The notes under the pieces were generated by a model that was given only the letters and a program-made list of their open reading frames with translations, was not told the origin of the DNA and did no database searches. Shown here one piece after another: positions 62,700 to 64,000 of a stretch of DNA of 64,000 bases. A program made the translations under genes and the position numbers. The stretch's first letter is position 1, and each line of letters starts with the position of its first letter. Origin of the DNA: Photobacterium sp. TLY01 (lineage in GTDB: Bacteria; Pseudomonadota; Gammaproteobacteria; Enterobacterales; Vibrionaceae); NCBI RefSeq assembly GCF_021432065.1, contig NZ_CP090365.1, positions 372,001-436,000 of the forward strand, written 5' to 3'.

Positions 62700-63449
62700 A
62701 TGAAAAAGCACCCTGTTTTAACGATGTCATGTCTGATTGCTGCAATTCAGGCCGGTTTGGTGTTTGCGGCCGAGAAGCCGCACTGGAGTTACAGCGGGCA
62801 AAATGGCCCGGAACATTGGTCGACGCTGGATCCTGAATTTAACGTCTGCGCGGCTGGTAAAAATCAGTCCCCGATCAATGTAACCGCTACCGTTCAAGGC
62901 GTATTAGCGCCGCTAGCCCTCAGCTACCGGCCTTCTGCCGCCAGTGTAGTGAATGATGGTCACACAGTGCAGGTGAACTATCAGCCCGGCAACTATCTTA
63001 CGCTTGATGGTGAGCAGTTTGAGCTGAAACAGTTTCACTTTCATGCCCCCAGTGAAAACCTGATCCACGGTGAGTCTTTTCCGCTGGAAGGGCATTTTGT
63101 CCATGCCGGCAAAGACGGCAGTCTGGCCGTGATTGCGGTGATGTTCAAAGAAGGCAGAGTCAATGATGAACTGGCATCGATCTTGCCGCAAATCCCGGAC
63201 AACGTCGGCGAAACGGTGGCGCTGAATCAGCCTGTCGATGCCAGACAGATACTGCCGAAACAGCCGGACTATTATCGTTTCAGTGGTTCACTGACGACAC
63301 CGCCCTGCTCGGAAGGGGTACGCTGGCTGGTGATGAAAGCGCCCCAGACCCTATCGGCGAAGCAGATAACAGATTTCAAGAAAATCATGAAGCACAGCAA
63401 TAACCGCCCTGTGCAGCCTTTGCATGGCCGTGTGGTGGTGGCTTCCTGA
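62700..63449 (+). CDS. Periplasmic alpha-carbonic anhydrase
   Basis: A 249-residue zinc enzyme that interconverts CO2 and bicarbonate. The Sec signal (about 1-24, ending VFAA) is followed by HWSYSGQNGPEHW. The zinc His pair is in LKQFHFHAPSEN and the third His in EGHFVHA. FSGSLTTPPCSEGVRWLVM is the substrate-pocket signature. The two Cys (NVCAAG and TPPCSEG) form the usual disulfide of bacterial alpha enzymes. The ATG at 62700 follows GGAGAG; an in-frame ATG at 62682 would place six extra residues ahead of the signal. It stands alone. Confidence 0.95.
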   Translation: MKKHPVLTMSCLIAAIQAGLVFAAEKPHWSYSGQNGPEHWSTLDPEFNVCAAGKNQSPINVTATVQGVLAPLALSYRPSAASVVNDGHTVQVNYQPGNYLTLDGEQFELKQFHFHAPSENLIHGESFPLEGHFVHAGKDGSLAVIAVMFKEGRVNDELASILPQIPDNVGETVALNQPVDARQILPKQPDYYRFSGSLTTPPCSEGVRWLVMKAPQTLSAKQITDFKKIMKHSNNRPVQPLHGRVVVAS

Positions 63450-63513
63450 TTCTCTTTGTCGTTTGAAGGGTTGTGTGAGCGTTATCAGAACTGTGAATAG
63501 TCCTGCACACTGC

Positions 63514-64000
63514 TTAGTCATTGACCAATTGATTATGCTGCTCCTGATTCTGGTAAAGCCAGAACTGGTGATATAGCTCTTGCTGGCTATTAATCTGCAG
63601 TTTTTTATAGATATTTTTACGGTGGTTCTTCACCGTACCTAACTGAATGTTCAGCTTACCTGCAATCTGCTTGCTGGCTAAGCCCTGAAGGATAAGCTGA
63701 ACCACCTGTCTTTCACGCGCTGTCAGGATTTCTGCTGCGAATTGGTTGGAAACGTAAAGCGGTTCCCCTTCCGACATATTGTCGTGGAGACTACTGCTCA
63801 GCCAGTACTGCTCAAACAAGGCTTGCAGAACAGGGAACAGATAGACAATCAGCTCCAATGCCTCGTCTCGTTTACAGCGCTTTCTGTGATTGTAAAACCC
63901 AAAGGAAACAGCAATACACTGTTGTTCTGAAAGGGGAAAGTATGCCATTACTTCATCATACAGGCCCAGTCTGGCGTAATAGTCGTTATAAAATGGGCTG
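63514..64000 (-). CDS. LuxR-type transcriptional regulator (partial)
   Basis: The carboxy-terminal 161 residues of a regulator whose frame runs open past the right window edge, so any ATG inside the window (for example 63948) is internal. The LuxR helix-turn-helix is near the end: LTARERQVVQLILQGLASKQIAGKLNIQLGTVKNHRKNIYKKLQI. The part before it (YLFPVLQALFEQYW) resembles the end of a sensory or GAF-like domain. No receiver domain is visible in the present part. Its target is unknown. Confidence 0.85.
   Translation of the reverse strand, partial: SPFYNDYYARLGLYDEVMAYFPLSEQQCIAVSFGFYNHRKRCKRDEALELIVYLFPVLQALFEQYWLSSSLHDNMSEGEPLYVSNQFAAEILTARERQVVQLILQGLASKQIAGKLNIQLGTVKNHRKNIYKKLQINSQQELYHQFWLYQNQEQHNQLVND

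Overview
The window reads as chromosomal DNA of a marine gammaproteobacterium of the Vibrionaceae. Photobacterium or a close relative is my best guess. The reasons are a VqmA-type quorum regulator preceded by what looks like its VqmR small RNA, the putA / ALDH-like / putP arrangement, a PutA without the enterobacterial DNA-binding domain, and a type II (bcsEFG/bcsRQABZC) cellulose cluster. The genus is inference; there is no rRNA or other marker here.

Layout. 1-2470: DctD/DctB-like two-component system (DctD cut by the window edge). 2726-4425: pdxH, then vqmA and candidate vqmR on the minus strand. 4680-6912: ArsP_2-type metal exporter and an AEC permease, both minus. 6913-7643: gene-free stretch carrying a repeated TGATCAAG motif. 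7644-14328: AraC-type regulator and the proline utilisation genes. 14381-15394: divergent ohrR/ohr with two operator-like palindromes. 15575-19040: Sel1 protein, CatB-like acetyltransferase, acetate kinase. 19374-23765: an AT-richer foreign-looking module with a frameshifted small gene, an OmpA-like lipoprotein, a polytopic membrane protein and an exported vWA-like protein. It is followed by an IS3-family element (24167-25395) that abuts the 3' stump of an amylase gene. 25976-30688: lipoprotein amylase and pullulanase. 31057-45719: complete cellulose cluster, bcsGFE on the minus strand and bcsRQABZC on the plus strand, including a 48-codon bcsF. 45801-46937: VOC protein and WYL regulator.

47468-55958 is a defence island: Vsr endonuclease, C5-cytosine methylase, NaeI-type endonuclease, a fusion of XRE HTH, UvrD helicase and Fe-S nuclease, and a CoiA-like protein. 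Copies of one non-coding repeat flank it in opposite orientation. 56870-61162: GtsABC/MalK-type sugar ABC transporter. 61384-64000: VOC protein, McbG-like pentapeptide-repeat protein, periplasmic alpha-carbonic anhydrase and a LuxR-type regulator cut by the window edge.

The best candidates for something undescribed are the envelope module at 19.4-23.8 kb and the helicase-nuclease plus CoiA-like pair at 50.3-56.0 kb, with its GTATC operators and flanking inverted repeats. No tRNA, rRNA or CRISPR array was seen.
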